Below, piece by piece: positions 18,746 through 28,700 of a stretch of DNA of 64,000 nucleotides; the stretch's first letter is position 1, and every line of letters starts with the position of its first letter. The stretch covers positions 1 through 64,000 of the forward strand of contig NZ_VORM01000012.1 in the NCBI RefSeq assembly GCF_007997225.1, given 5' to 3'. Under the pieces are notes generated by a model. That model saw only the letters and a list, made by a program, of their open reading frames with translations. It did no database searches and had not been told where the DNA came from. The DNA comes from Subsaximicrobium wynnwilliamsii. Lineage in GTDB: Bacteria > Bacteroidota > Bacteroidia > Flavobacteriales > Flavobacteriaceae. The position numbers and the translations under genes were made by a program.

Positions 18746-19219
18746 ATTCAGTTTAAATGAAATTTTAACAGTTTTCGAAAAACAACCACCTATAAACCCT
18801 AGGGTTTCAAGCTTATTTTAAACCACCAAATTTTAAAATGTTAAATTCTACCGTTTTTAGACCTCCAAATTACGGTTTTACCGTACTCTTGATATTTGGT
18901 CTAGCTTCGCGAGCTAAATAACTTATTAACAATTAATTAAGTTAAAATTCAACCTAAAAAGGGTTGCAAAAACGTTTTTTTTATTCGATTTTTGAATCGT
19001 TGAAAATAGTTTATTGGATCATTTGCAAAGTCGCCCATAGATTATTCAAGACAAATTAGATTGACCTAAAAATCAAGCTTGTTTATTTTTATTTTGACAA
19101 GACTTTGCGACTTACCAATGGCTTTGCAACCTAGACTTTGTGATTTTTAGACTTTGCGGTATAATTAAATATGAACCAGCCTGTGTAAACTAATAACATG
19201 GGTTTAAAATTTAGAAATT
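18746..19219. other. 474-bp non-coding gap
   Basis: No gene is seen. It contains a perfect 14-bp palindrome AAACCCTAGGGTTT (18794-18807), a short stem around TAGCTTCGCGAGCTA (about 18901-18916), and several scattered GACTTTGYG words between about 19100 and 19160. It may hold the promoter of the peptide gene that follows. Confidence 0.5.
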
Positions 19220-19436
19220 ATGAAAAAAAAAGATATTTAGCCTTATGGCTGCGGTTTTACTCGTATGTAGTTCCTTAAATGCTAATGCAGTTGTAAAACA
19301 GGATGCGGGTTGTTTCGAAGGTGCTGATTTAGCGGCATCTGCCTTAGGAGGTTTGTATGGTTATTCGTATTATCAAGAGTATTTACTTTTCAATGCTTTA
19401 TACGATAACTGCGAATCAAATGGAGGATGGGATTAA
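19220..19436 (+). CDS. small secreted peptide with apparent poly-A frameshift
   Basis: An ATG at 19220 leads into a run of nine A and then a stop at once (MKKKDI). The open frame found starts at an internal ATG, 19245. If the run had eight A, the reading would be MKKKIFSLMAAVLLV..NANA, a textbook signal peptide joined to the 19245 frame, giving 71 residues with a mature part of about 48 residues. The mature part has two cysteines (DAGC, DNC), several Gly and Tyr, and ends in GGWD. Either a sequencing error, a disabled gene or phase variation. The family is unknown; a secreted peptide with a disulfide is an inference. Confidence 0.6.
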
Positions 19437-19490
19437 CATTTAATTAACTATCAGTAGTTAAGGCTACTGATAGTTATAATTCGATAACTT

Positions 19491-20243
19491 ATGAAAGAGA
19501 AATTAATTATACTAATACTTTTAATTACTCATTGTAGTATTGGGCAATCATTGAGTGGATACGCAGATTACAATAAAAAGTCAATTGTCAATGATTCCTT
19601 ATTAAAAAACAATGATGATATTGATCCTGAAATAGTTAGAACAATTCAAAAAGCGAGCAATAATTTAGAAAAAACAAATTACAGACTCTATTTCAATGAT
19701 TTAATTGGTAAATATGAGAAAATAAAATCTTTATCTTCAGATAGTGAAAGTAAATTGTCTATTAATATGTCAAAACTTTTATCGGGCTTTATTGGTAACT
19801 CTGCATTCTACAGTAAAAAAGATAGAATTATTATAATTACAGAAGAAATTTACGGAGAAAAAATTCTGATCAAAACCAGTTTTGATAGTTTAAATTGGAA
19901 ATTAACTAACGATACCAAAATTATAAGTAATCTGACTTGTTACAAAGCAAAAACAAAAAAAAGTGTAGAAGGTAGATCCGGAAAAAAAGTTATAGAGATT
20001 ATAGCGTGGTACGCACCAGAAATTAATCTACCTTATGGTCCAGATGGTTATGGTGGACTCCCAGGTTTAATTGTTCAATTACAAAAGGAAAATATTATTA
20101 CATTCTTAAAAAAGATTGAATTCCAAGATGAGATGATGAAGTTGAAGTTACCTAATAAAGGGAGAGTTATGACTGAAACTGAGTTTAATGCTCTTATGAA
20201 GGATGCTGTAATTAATCGAAGAAAACACTACAGGAAGAATTGA
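19491..20243 (+). CDS. GLPGLI family protein 2
   Basis: A 250-residue paralogue of the protein at 17779, with signal peptide (MKEKLIILILLITHCSIGQ), the NLTCYKAKTK block (about 151-160) and the GYGGLPGLIV motif (about 186-195). Its stop overlaps an open frame leading into the third copy, so copies 2, 3 and the barrel protein look like one operon. Codon use is more A+T-rich than in the housekeeping genes nearby. Function unknown. Confidence 0.87.
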   Translation: MKEKLIILILLITHCSIGQSLSGYADYNKKSIVNDSLLKNNDDIDPEIVRTIQKASNNLEKTNYRLYFNDLIGKYEKIKSLSSDSESKLSINMSKLLSGFIGNSAFYSKKDRIIIITEEIYGEKILIKTSFDSLNWKLTNDTKIISNLTCYKAKTKKSVEGRSGKKVIEIIAWYAPEINLPYGPDGYGGLPGLIVQLQKENIITFLKKIEFQDEMMKLKLPNKGRVMTETEFNALMKDAVINRRKHYRKN

Positions 20244-20287
20244 TACGGAAAATTAGGCTAATAAATAATTTTTATGCTATTATCTTA

Positions 20288-20992
20288 ATGATTAGAAATA
20301 GTATTTTTATTCTCATATTATTACATTTTTCTAATTCATATTCTCAACAAATTGAAGGAAAAATTATATACAAAAGCAAAATTGAAAAAGTTACTGATAA
20401 AGAAAATTCAGCTTTAAATGCCTTAAATAGAGTAATTGAAAATAACGATTATGCTGATTTTGAATTATCCTTTAAAAATAATGAAACCCTATTTAAAATT
20501 GCTCCAAATTTAGAGCAAGGGGATAATGAATTGAATTTGTCCAAAATATTGTTAGGTGCGAGGTATATATTTTATAGTAATAATCAAAAGCATGAGATGT
20601 TCTATCAATTAGAAGCATATGGCGCTTTTTTCCTTATTAGTTACGAATCAATTAAATGGGAGTTAACTAAGGATAGCAAAAAAATAGGAGATTACAATTG
20701 CTACAAAGCTACAACTACTAAAAAAGTGAGAAATAGCAGGGGCGTTTTTGAACATAAAGTTACTGCCTGGTACACACCCGAAATTCCAATTTCTATTGGT
20801 CCTAAAGGATATCATGGACTACCTGGGTTGGTTTTAGAGTTGCGAGAAAAAAATAAAGTTTATGTTGCCAAAAATATAAATTTAAATAATTTGGAGGAAA
20901 ACATAACCATTCCAACGAAAGGAAGAAAAATATCACAATACGATTTTGATAACATTGGAATAGAAATGGATGAAGCTAGACAAAGAGACTAA
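20288..20992 (+). CDS. GLPGLI family protein 3
   Basis: A 234-residue protein with signal peptide MIRNSIFILILLHFSNSYSQ when started at ATG 20288. The frame extends to a TTG at 20240 but that would place 16 residues before the signal, so I reject it. It shows the family blocks IGDYNCYKATTTKK and GYHGLPGLVLEL. Its last 23 bases overlap the start of the barrel protein in another frame, which ties the two in translation. Confidence 0.87.
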   Translation: MIRNSIFILILLHFSNSYSQQIEGKIIYKSKIEKVTDKENSALNALNRVIENNDYADFELSFKNNETLFKIAPNLEQGDNELNLSKILLGARYIFYSNNQKHEMFYQLEAYGAFFLISYESIKWELTKDSKKIGDYNCYKATTTKKVRNSRGVFEHKVTAWYTPEIPISIGPKGYHGLPGLVLELREKNKVYVAKNINLNNLEENITIPTKGRKISQYDFDNIGIEMDEARQRD

Positions 20993-23678
20993 AAATTTAG
21001 CGAATGTTCTGGGTCGTTTGGTTCTTATTATTTTACCATTTTTATCACTTAATAGTCAAAACATTGTTGTGTCAGGTCAAATAACAGACACCCTGCAAAC
21101 CCCTCTATCCTACGCCAACATCCTAGCCATCCCAGATGCAGATGACCAAGAGGTGCGTTTTGCAATTACAGAAGCCGATGGTAGCTATAAACTTGGGCTT
21201 GCCAAAAACCAGAGTTACAAAGTGACCGTGAGCTATTTGGGCTATAGCTCCCAAATTTTGGAGATTACCACTACCGAGGAAGATATCATTAAAAGCTTTA
21301 TACTTCAAGAAAACCCTGATCAGCTCAATGAGGTCGAGCTCAACTATACGCCTCCAATTTCAGTAAAGAAAGATACCATTACCTACAACGTCGATAGCTT
21401 TAAAACCGGGGAGGAACGCAAATTGAGAGATGTGCTTAAAAAGCTGCCTGGCGTGGAGGTTGATAGAGATGGTAACGTTACGGTGCAAGGCAAAAAGGTA
21501 ACTAAGGTGCTGGTGGAGAACAAGACCTTTTTTACAGGCGATAGTAAATTGGCGGTCAACAACATCCCTGCCGATGCGGTTGACCAAGTTGTGGTGCTTG
21601 ACAATTACAACGAAGTCGCCATGCTCAAGGGGCTTCAGGACAGCGACGATATGGCCATGAACATCAAGCTCAAGGAAGACAAAAAGAAGTTTGCCTTTGG
21701 CGATGTAGAAGTTGGCGCTGGCATCAAAGATCGCTATCTCATACATCCCAACCTGTTCTATTACAGTCCGAAGACCAACATCAATTTTATCGGCGACCTT
21801 AATAACCGCGGTGTCAAAAGTTTTACCTTTAGGGATTATCTGGAGTTTGAGGGCGGTTTTGGTAAGCTGTTGGAAGATACTGGTAATTATTTCAGCCTTT
21901 ATAATAGTGATTTTGCCCAATACCTCAATAACCAGGATTTCAAGTCCAACACCAACCAATTTGGCGCTTTGAACATTAGACAGGCCATCAACTCTAAAAC
22001 CGATATTAGTGGTTACATCATTACTTCCAACTCAAAAACCGAAACCGAGAGCAGCACTTTAAACGAATACCTCAATTTTACGGAGCCTTTTGTTGAAGAG
22101 CGTAACATCAATAATACACTACGTAACTTCTTTACCATAGCAAAAATCACGCTGGATTACGACCCAAGCTATGATGAGGATTTGGCCTATAACAGTTTTG
22201 TGAAACTCAGCAATAATGACAGCAACGGTTTGATTGCGACCATTAACCCAACCCAAAGCAACCGCATCAATACCAGGACCGATGTTACAGGTATTAATTT
22301 GAAACAGAACCTGAGTTACAGTAGAAAATTATCCACAAACCACACCGCCACTTTGGAGGCCACCTACGAATTTCAAAATGACAAACCCTTGACCGAGTGG
22401 CTTACCAACCGACAAATCCTGCAGGGCTTGATTCCGTTGGAAGATGATGTGGTTTATAACATACTGCAAACCAAACACTCCAATGCGCATAACGTCAACG
22501 CCATTGTAAAAGACTATTGGGTGCTCAATAATTTCAACCATCTCTATGCCAGTGTTGGTGTTAATGCTGCCTTTACCCATTTTGAAAATCAAGATGTGCA
22601 ACTGTTGAGTGATGGAAGCGTTAATAATTTCAGTTCCGCAGGTTTTGGCAACGACTTTGGCTATGATTTTATAAATACCTTTGTTGGTTTTGAGTATAAA
22701 TTCCAGATTGGTATCGCCACTTTTAAACCCATGTTGTATTACAATTTTTACAAGTGGAACACCAAACAATTTGACGAGCGCTTTTCCAACCAAAAAGCAC
22801 TCTTGCTGCCAAAATTTACCACAAAGGTGGAATTCAACAACAGTGAAAAATTGAATTTTAGATACCAGCTAAATGCGCGCTTCCCAAGTATCGATCGCTT
22901 GGCCAATAATTTTGTGCTATCCAGTTTCAACTCGGTGTTTAAGGGCGACACTACTTTAGACAATCAATTGTATCATTCGGTCAATTTGAGTTATTACAAA
23001 TTCAGTCTGTTCAAAAACCTCAATTTCAATATCAATTCCAGCTATAATAAAAAAATAAAATCGTTTAAGACTGTGACTCAATTACAGGGGATTGAGCAGT
23101 TTTCCACCGCCATACTTTTTGACAGACCCGAGCAGAGTTGGATGTTAAGCAGTCGATTTTCCAAAAAAATCAAGAAGCTCAAGTACAATTTCAGTGCACG
23201 ATATAGCTATACTGATTTTTACCAGTTGCTCAACGGCCAAACCAATCTCAACATTTCAAAGTCGCTGTCATCAACGCTTAGTATAGAGACCTCATTTAAA
23301 GAGCATCCCAATGTTGAAGTCGGTTATACAAAGGATTTCAATAATTACAGGGCATTTGGAGCGCCTAATAATTTTGAAAACGATCGCTTTTTCATCAACT
23401 TGGATTATGACTTTTTGGAGAATTTTATCCTCAAGGCCGATTATAGTTTTGATGCCTATAACAACAAGAGCGCCAACATCAAGAATACCTTTGATACTGC
23501 AAATGCTTCGCTGTTCTATCAGCTTGAGGACAGTCCCTGGGGCTTTGAAATCAATGCCAGCAATCTATTTGATGTGGGTTTTAAGCAACAGAACAACTTT
23601 AACAGCTTTGTGATTAGTGATAGCAAGACCTTTATACTTCCTAGGATTATCATGTTCAAGCTGGCTTATAAGCTGTGA
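20970..23678 (+). CDS. TonB-dependent receptor-like outer-membrane beta-barrel protein
   Basis: A 902-residue protein with a signal sequence (about 12-30, ending in LNSQ), a carboxypeptidase-like regulatory domain (about 31-112, VVSGQITDTLQTPLSYANI), a TonB plug-like domain (about 130-230, with LRDVLKKLPGVEVDRDG and NIPADAVDQVVVLDNYNE) and a large outer-membrane barrel to the end (...MFKLAYKL). This is the usual companion of GLPGLI genes in flavobacteria. It may import or export an unknown ligand, perhaps together with the GLPGLI proteins. Last gene of the cluster; a truncated relative lies at 18548. Confidence 0.88.
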   Translation: MKLDKETKNLANVLGRLVLIILPFLSLNSQNIVVSGQITDTLQTPLSYANILAIPDADDQEVRFAITEADGSYKLGLAKNQSYKVTVSYLGYSSQILEITTTEEDIIKSFILQENPDQLNEVELNYTPPISVKKDTITYNVDSFKTGEERKLRDVLKKLPGVEVDRDGNVTVQGKKVTKVLVENKTFFTGDSKLAVNNIPADAVDQVVVLDNYNEVAMLKGLQDSDDMAMNIKLKEDKKKFAFGDVEVGAGIKDRYLIHPNLFYYSPKTNINFIGDLNNRGVKSFTFRDYLEFEGGFGKLLEDTGNYFSLYNSDFAQYLNNQDFKSNTNQFGALNIRQAINSKTDISGYIITSNSKTETESSTLNEYLNFTEPFVEERNINNTLRNFFTIAKITLDYDPSYDEDLAYNSFVKLSNNDSNGLIATINPTQSNRINTRTDVTGINLKQNLSYSRKLSTNHTATLEATYEFQNDKPLTEWLTNRQILQGLIPLEDDVVYNILQTKHSNAHNVNAIVKDYWVLNNFNHLYASVGVNAAFTHFENQDVQLLSDGSVNNFSSAGFGNDFGYDFINTFVGFEYKFQIGIATFKPMLYYNFYKWNTKQFDERFSNQKALLLPKFTTKVEFNNSEKLNFRYQLNARFPSIDRLANNFVLSSFNSVFKGDTTLDNQLYHSVNLSYYKFSLFKNLNFNINSSYNKKIKSFKTVTQLQGIEQFSTAILFDRPEQSWMLSSRFSKKIKKLKYNFSARYSYTDFYQLLNGQTNLNISKSLSSTLSIETSFKEHPNVEVGYTKDFNNYRAFGAPNNFENDRFFINLDYDFLENFILKADYSFDAYNNKSANIKNTFDTANASLFYQLEDSPWGFEINASNLFDVGFKQQNNFNSFVISDSKTFILPRIIMFKLAYKL

Positions 23679-23756
23679 AATCGAGTTTGAGGGTCAATTA
23701 TCTTTTCTTGCAAGGTTTTCACAAACTTGAAAGTCTTTTCGAATTTCTGAGTCATA

Positions 23757-23786
23757 CCTACAAGGTCTAAAAAAAGACCTTGCAGG
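23757..23786. repeat. REP palindrome (CCTACAAGGTCT family)
   Basis: CCTACAAGGTCT and AGACCTTGCAGG pair with one mismatch around an A-rich loop. Same family as the palindromes near the RAYT gene at 41.8-42.6 kb and at 45469. Confidence 0.75.
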
Positions 23787-23973
23787 ATATACAATAGCTA
23801 TATGAAATTAGTACTGAGCGAAGTTTGAGAACGTGATTCAGTTTTATAGGGCCGAATTTATACAGAAAAATACCTTTGGTGTGTTCAATATCTTCCGTTT
23901 TCAAAGTCAAGACTTCAATAATTTCCAAATCCCTCTTTTATTTCGTAATTTTCAGAAGCAAAAACACACACAG

Positions 23974-24675
23974 ATGATTAGTAAAAAAGTAGCCAATGTT
24001 TCCGAAGCTTTAGAAGGCATAAAGGACAATATGACCCTGATGTTGGGCGGTTTTGGGCTTTCTGGTATTCCCGAAAATTCCATCTCCAAATTAGTCGAAC
24101 TCAATGTAAAGGGTTTGACCTGTATTTCCAACAACGCCGGCGTAGATAATTTTGGGCTGGGCCTTTTGCTCCATAAAAAGCAAATTGATAAAATGGTGTC
24201 GTCTTACGTGGGCGAAAACGCAGAGTTTGAGCGCCAAATGCTCTCGGGTGAATTGGAGGTGGAGTTGATACCGCAAGGCACTTTGGCCGAACGTTGCCGG
24301 GCAGCACAAGCCGGATTTCCAGCGATTTATACCCCTGCTGGTTTTGGTACTGAAGTTGCTGAAGGCAAGGAAACTCGTGAGTTCGACGGAAAAATGTATG
24401 TCTTGGAACATGCTTTTAAAGCCGACTTTGCCTTTGTAAAAGCATGGAAAGGCGACGCAGCAGGGAACCTTATTTTTAAAGGCACCGCTAGAAATTTCAA
24501 TCCTGTGATGTGCGGCGCGGCAAAGATTACCGTCGCTGAGGTGGAGGAGCTCGTACCGGTTGGCGAACTGGACCCCAACCAAATCCATATTCCTGGTATT
24601 TTTGTGCAGCGCATTTTCGAAGGCAAGAACTATGAGAAACGCATCGAGCAACGCACGGTAAGACCGAAGTTATAA
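23974..24675 (+). CDS. scoA: 3-oxoacid CoA-transferase subunit A
   Basis: Alpha subunit of a succinyl-CoA:3-ketoacid CoA-transferase type enzyme, which moves CoA between acyl groups in ketone body or short-chain acid metabolism. Started at ATG 23974 it has 233 residues, the usual length, and opens [13 protein letters not shown], with the CoA-binding [11 protein letters not shown] near residues 24-34. The frame runs back to 23833 but that extension (48 residues) has no family match and is rejected. The C-terminus shows the family ending [11 protein letters not shown]. Its partner follows after 252 bp, an unusually wide gap containing a degenerate GC-rich palindrome. Confidence 0.93.
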   Translation: MISKKVANVSEALEGIKDNMTLMLGGFGLSGIPENSISKLVELNVKGLTCISNNAGVDNFGLGLLLHKKQIDKMVSSYVGENAEFERQMLSGELEVELIPQGTLAERCRAAQAGFPAIYTPAGFGTEVAEGKETREFDGKMYVLEHAFKADFAFVKAWKGDAAGNLIFKGTARNFNPVMCGAAKITVAEVEELVPVGELDPNQIHIPGIFVQRIFEGKNYEKRIEQRTVRPKL

Positions 24676-24927
24676 ATGAGATGGTTCAAACAGACTAGAC
24701 ATCTGTTTTGTTCCTGAAATGACAAGTATTCAATTTGAGATTGTATTTTCAGAGAATGAGCAGATTTGTGTAAACCTGCCTACCGGACAGTCAGTTTCGG
24801 GATGTTCGTGGCCAAAAATTTTTACAAGATAAAGCGAGATGACTAAAGCACATCGCGACAGCTCAATTTAAAACCAATCCATTTCAGCTAAAAACCCAAG
24901 TATCCTTCAATAAAAATATATATAATC

Positions 24928-25581
24928 ATGTTAGATAAAAACGGAATCGCAAAACGCATCGCCAAAGAGGTCAAAGATGGCTATTACGTCAACCTAGGTA
25001 TTGGCATCCCAACGCTGGTCGCCAATTACGTGCGCGACGATATAGAAGTAGAGTTTCAAAGTGAAAACGGCGTCTTGGGCATGGGGCCTTTCCCTTTTGA
25101 GGGCGAGGAAGATGCTGATATCATCAATGCCGGGAAACAGACCATTACCACTTTGCCTGGTGCCAGTTTCTTTGATTCGGCCTTGAGCTTTGCCATGATC
25201 CGTGGTCAGCATGTAGATTTAACCATTCTCGGCGCTATGGAAGTGGCCGAAAATGGAGACATTGCCAATTGGAAGATTCCTGGCAAGATGGTAAAGGGGA
25301 TGGGAGGCGCCATGGATTTGGTCGCCAGTGCCGAAAATATCGTCGTGGCCATGATGCATACCAATCGCGCAGGAGAATCTAAATTGTTAAAACGATGCTC
25401 CCTGCCACTAACAGGAGTGGGTTGTGTCAAAAAAATAGTCACAAATTTGGCAGTCATTGAAGTGACCGAAAATGGCTTTAAACTATTGGAACGCGCTCCA
25501 GGCGTATCTGTAGACGAAATTATAGCCGCTACTGAAGGCCATTTGCTTGTGGAAGGCGACATCCCAGAAATGCAGCTGTAA
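24928..25581 (+). CDS. scoB: 3-oxoacid CoA-transferase subunit B
   Basis: Beta subunit of the same enzyme, 217 residues. The catalytic glutamate sits in SENG (Glu46), after the GIGIPTLVANY block (about 24-34), and GMGPFP follows. The C-terminus has the usual VEGDIPEMQ. It is separated from subunit A by 252 bp, so a common transcript is likely but not shown. Downstream, after 190 bp, the large repeat array 2 begins. Confidence 0.94.
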   Translation: MLDKNGIAKRIAKEVKDGYYVNLGIGIPTLVANYVRDDIEVEFQSENGVLGMGPFPFEGEEDADIINAGKQTITTLPGASFFDSALSFAMIRGQHVDLTILGAMEVAENGDIANWKIPGKMVKGMGGAMDLVASAENIVVAMMHTNRAGESKLLKRCSLPLTGVGCVKKIVTNLAVIEVTENGFKLLERAPGVSVDEIIAATEGHLLVEGDIPEMQL

Positions 25582-25770
25582 GCATTCCGAAGCTAATATC
25601 GAGACTGCGTATTCAAATGCGCTTAGTCAGGTCGTTTTTGGTTGTTCAACAGTGCCTTGCCTTCAGACGATAGCGGGTCTGTAACCATATGAAATAATCT
25701 GCCAGCCAGCCTTCGGAAGGGTCAAATGGTTATTGAAACCTTGACTTACCTGAAGGAGCATTCTTATAAA

Positions 25771-28700
25771 TTTTCAGCCCCATTCAAAGGCATGCAAAAC
25801 ATGTCCTTTTCTGCGTCAATCTGCGAAATCTGCGGGATTCATTTCCAGATTTGCTTATGCGCAGATGACTCCGATATCTGCAAATGTTTTCAAGACAACA
25901 CGCTGCCATTGTTGGTGTTTTTTACCAACAATCCCATGCGAGTGGGTTTTAGATTCAATTCAGGATCCTGTTTTAACCGGTATCCTGAAGACAGTCCTTG
26001 AGTCACTTTCCAACCAATTAGAAGATGTTGGTGGAAAACACCAACATCGGCTTTTTTGGTGTTTTTCAGAATGTCACGGATGCAAGACGCGATGTCTTGT
26101 ATTGAAAATCGTCATCAACCCCCGCGCATCGGGAATACTATTTTCAGCCCCATTCAAAGGCATCGCAAAACATGTCCTTTTCTGCGTTTATCTGCGAAAT
26201 CTGCGGGATTCATTTTCCAGATTTGCTTATGCACAGATGACGACGATTCCTATAAATGTTTTCAAGACAACACGCTGCCATTGTTGGTGTTTTTTACCAA
26301 CAATCCCATGCGAGTGGGTTTTAGATTCAATTCAGGATCCTGTTTCAACCGGTGTTTGGGTGGTAGGTCTTGAGTCGCTTGCCAACAAGTTAGAAGATGT
26401 TGGTGGAAAACACCAACCTCGGCTTTTTTGCTGTTTTTCAGAATGTCATGGATGCAAGACGCGATGCCTTGTATCCAAAATCGTCATCAACCCCCGCGCA
26501 TCGGGAATACTATTTTCAGCCCCATTCAAAGGCATCGCAAAACATGTCCTTTTCTGCGTTTATCTGCGAAATCTGCGGGATTCATTTCCAGATTTGCTTA
26601 TGCGCAGATGACTCCGATATCTGCAAATGTTTTCAAGACAACACGCTGCCATTGTTGGTGTTTTCACCAACAATCCCGTGTGAGCAGGTTTTGGACTCAA
26701 ATCAAGAACCTGTTTCAACCGATGTTTGGGTGGTAGGTCTTGAGTCACTTTCCAACGTATTAGAAGATGTTGGTGGAAAACACCAACATCGGCTTTTTTG
26801 GTGTTTTTCAGAATGTCACGAATACAAGACGCGATGTTTTATATTGAAAATCGTCATTAATCCCCGCGCATCGGGAGTACTATTTTCAGCCCCATTCAAA
26901 GGCATCGCAAAACATGTCCTTTTCTGCGTTTATCTGCGAAATCTGCGGGATACATTTCCAGATTTGCTTATGCACAGAGTACTCCGATATCTATAAATGT
27001 TTTCAAGACAACACGCTGCCATTGTTGGTGTTTTTTACCAACCAACCCGTGTGAGTGCGTTTTGGATTCAATTCAGCATCCTGTTTTATTGGTATTTGGA
27101 TGGTAGGTTTTGAGTCACTTTCCAACAAGTTAGAAGATGTTGGTGGAAAACACCAACATCGGCCTTTTTGCTGTTTTTCAGAATGTCACGGATGCAAGAC
27201 GCGATGTCTTGTATTGAAAATCGTCATCAACCCCCGCGCATCGGGAATACTATTTTCAGCCCCATTCAAAGGCATCGCAAAACATGTTCTTTTCTGCGTC
27301 AATCTGCGAAATCTGCGGGATTCATTTCCAGATTTGCTTATGTAAAGATTACTCCGATACCGGCAAAATCAAGATCCTGTTTTAATTGGTGTTTGGAGGG
27401 TGGTTCTTAAGTCACTTTCCAACAAATTAGAAGATGTTGGTGGAAAACACCAACATCGGCCTTTTAGTGTTTTTCAGAATGTTATGGATATATGACGCTA
27501 TGTTTGGTTTTGGATTTCTCACTGCGCTCCAATTTGGTTTCCAACAGTGCAACTTGATTTTGAATGCTCCTGAGCTGCCATTGTTGGTGTTTTCCACCAA
27601 CAATCCCATCCGAGTGAGTTTTAGATTCAATTCAGGATCCTGTTTTAACCGGTATCCGGAAGGCAGTCCTTAAGTCACTTTCCAACCAATTAGAAGATGT
27701 TGGTGGAAAACACCAACATCGGCTTTTTTGCTGTTTTTCAGAATGTCATGGATATAAGACGCGATGTTTGGTTTTGAAAATCGTCATCAATCCCCGTGCA
27801 TCGGGAGTACTATTTTCAGCCCCGTTCAAAGGCATCGCAAAACATGTCCTTTTCTGCGTCAATCTGCGAAATCTGCGGGATACATTTCCAGATTTGCTTA
27901 TGCGCAGATGGCTCCGATACCTACAAATGTTTTCAAGACAACACGCTGCCATTGTTGGTGTTTTTTACCAACAATCCCGTTTGAGCAGGTTTTGGACTCA
28001 AATCAAGAACCTGTTTCAGTCGGTGTTTGGATGGTAGGTTTTGAGTCACTTTCCAACAAGTTAGAAGATGTTGGTGAAAAACACCAACATCGGTCTTTTT
28101 GCTGTTTTTCAGAATGTCACGAATACAAGACGCGATGTTTTATATTGAAAATCGTCATTAATCCCCGCGCATCGGGAGTACTATTTTTTCAGCCCCATTC
28201 AAAGGCATCGCAAAACATGTCCTTTTCTGCGTTTATCTGCGAAATCTGCGGGATACATTTCCAGAATTGCTTATGCGCAGAGTACTCCGATATCTGCAAA
28301 TGTTTTCAAGACAACACGCTGCCATCGTTGGTGTTTTTCACCAACAATCCCGTGTGAGCGGGTTTTAGATTCAATTCAAAAACCTGTTTCAGTCGGTATT
28401 TGGATGGTAGGTCTTGAGTCACTTGCCAACCAATTAGAAGATGTTGGTGGAAAACACCAACATCGGTTTTTTGCTGTTTTTCAGAATGTCATGGATATAA
28501 GACGCGATGTTTGGTTTTGAAAATCTTCATCAATCCCCGCGCATCGGGAATACTATTTTCAGCCCCATTCAAAGGCATCGCAAAACATGTCCTTTTCTGC
28601 GTTTATCTGCGAAATCTGCGGGATTCATTTCCAGATTTGCTTATGCGCAGATGACTCCGATATCTATAAATGTTTTCAAGACAACACGCTGCCATTGTTG

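Noticed and set aside
21360-21959. 199-codon frame antisense to the barrel protein
   Set aside because: Lies entirely within a recognised gene on the other strand and shows no motif.
24091-24651. 186-codon frame antisense to CoA-transferase subunit A
   Set aside because: Shadow of a well-recognised gene.
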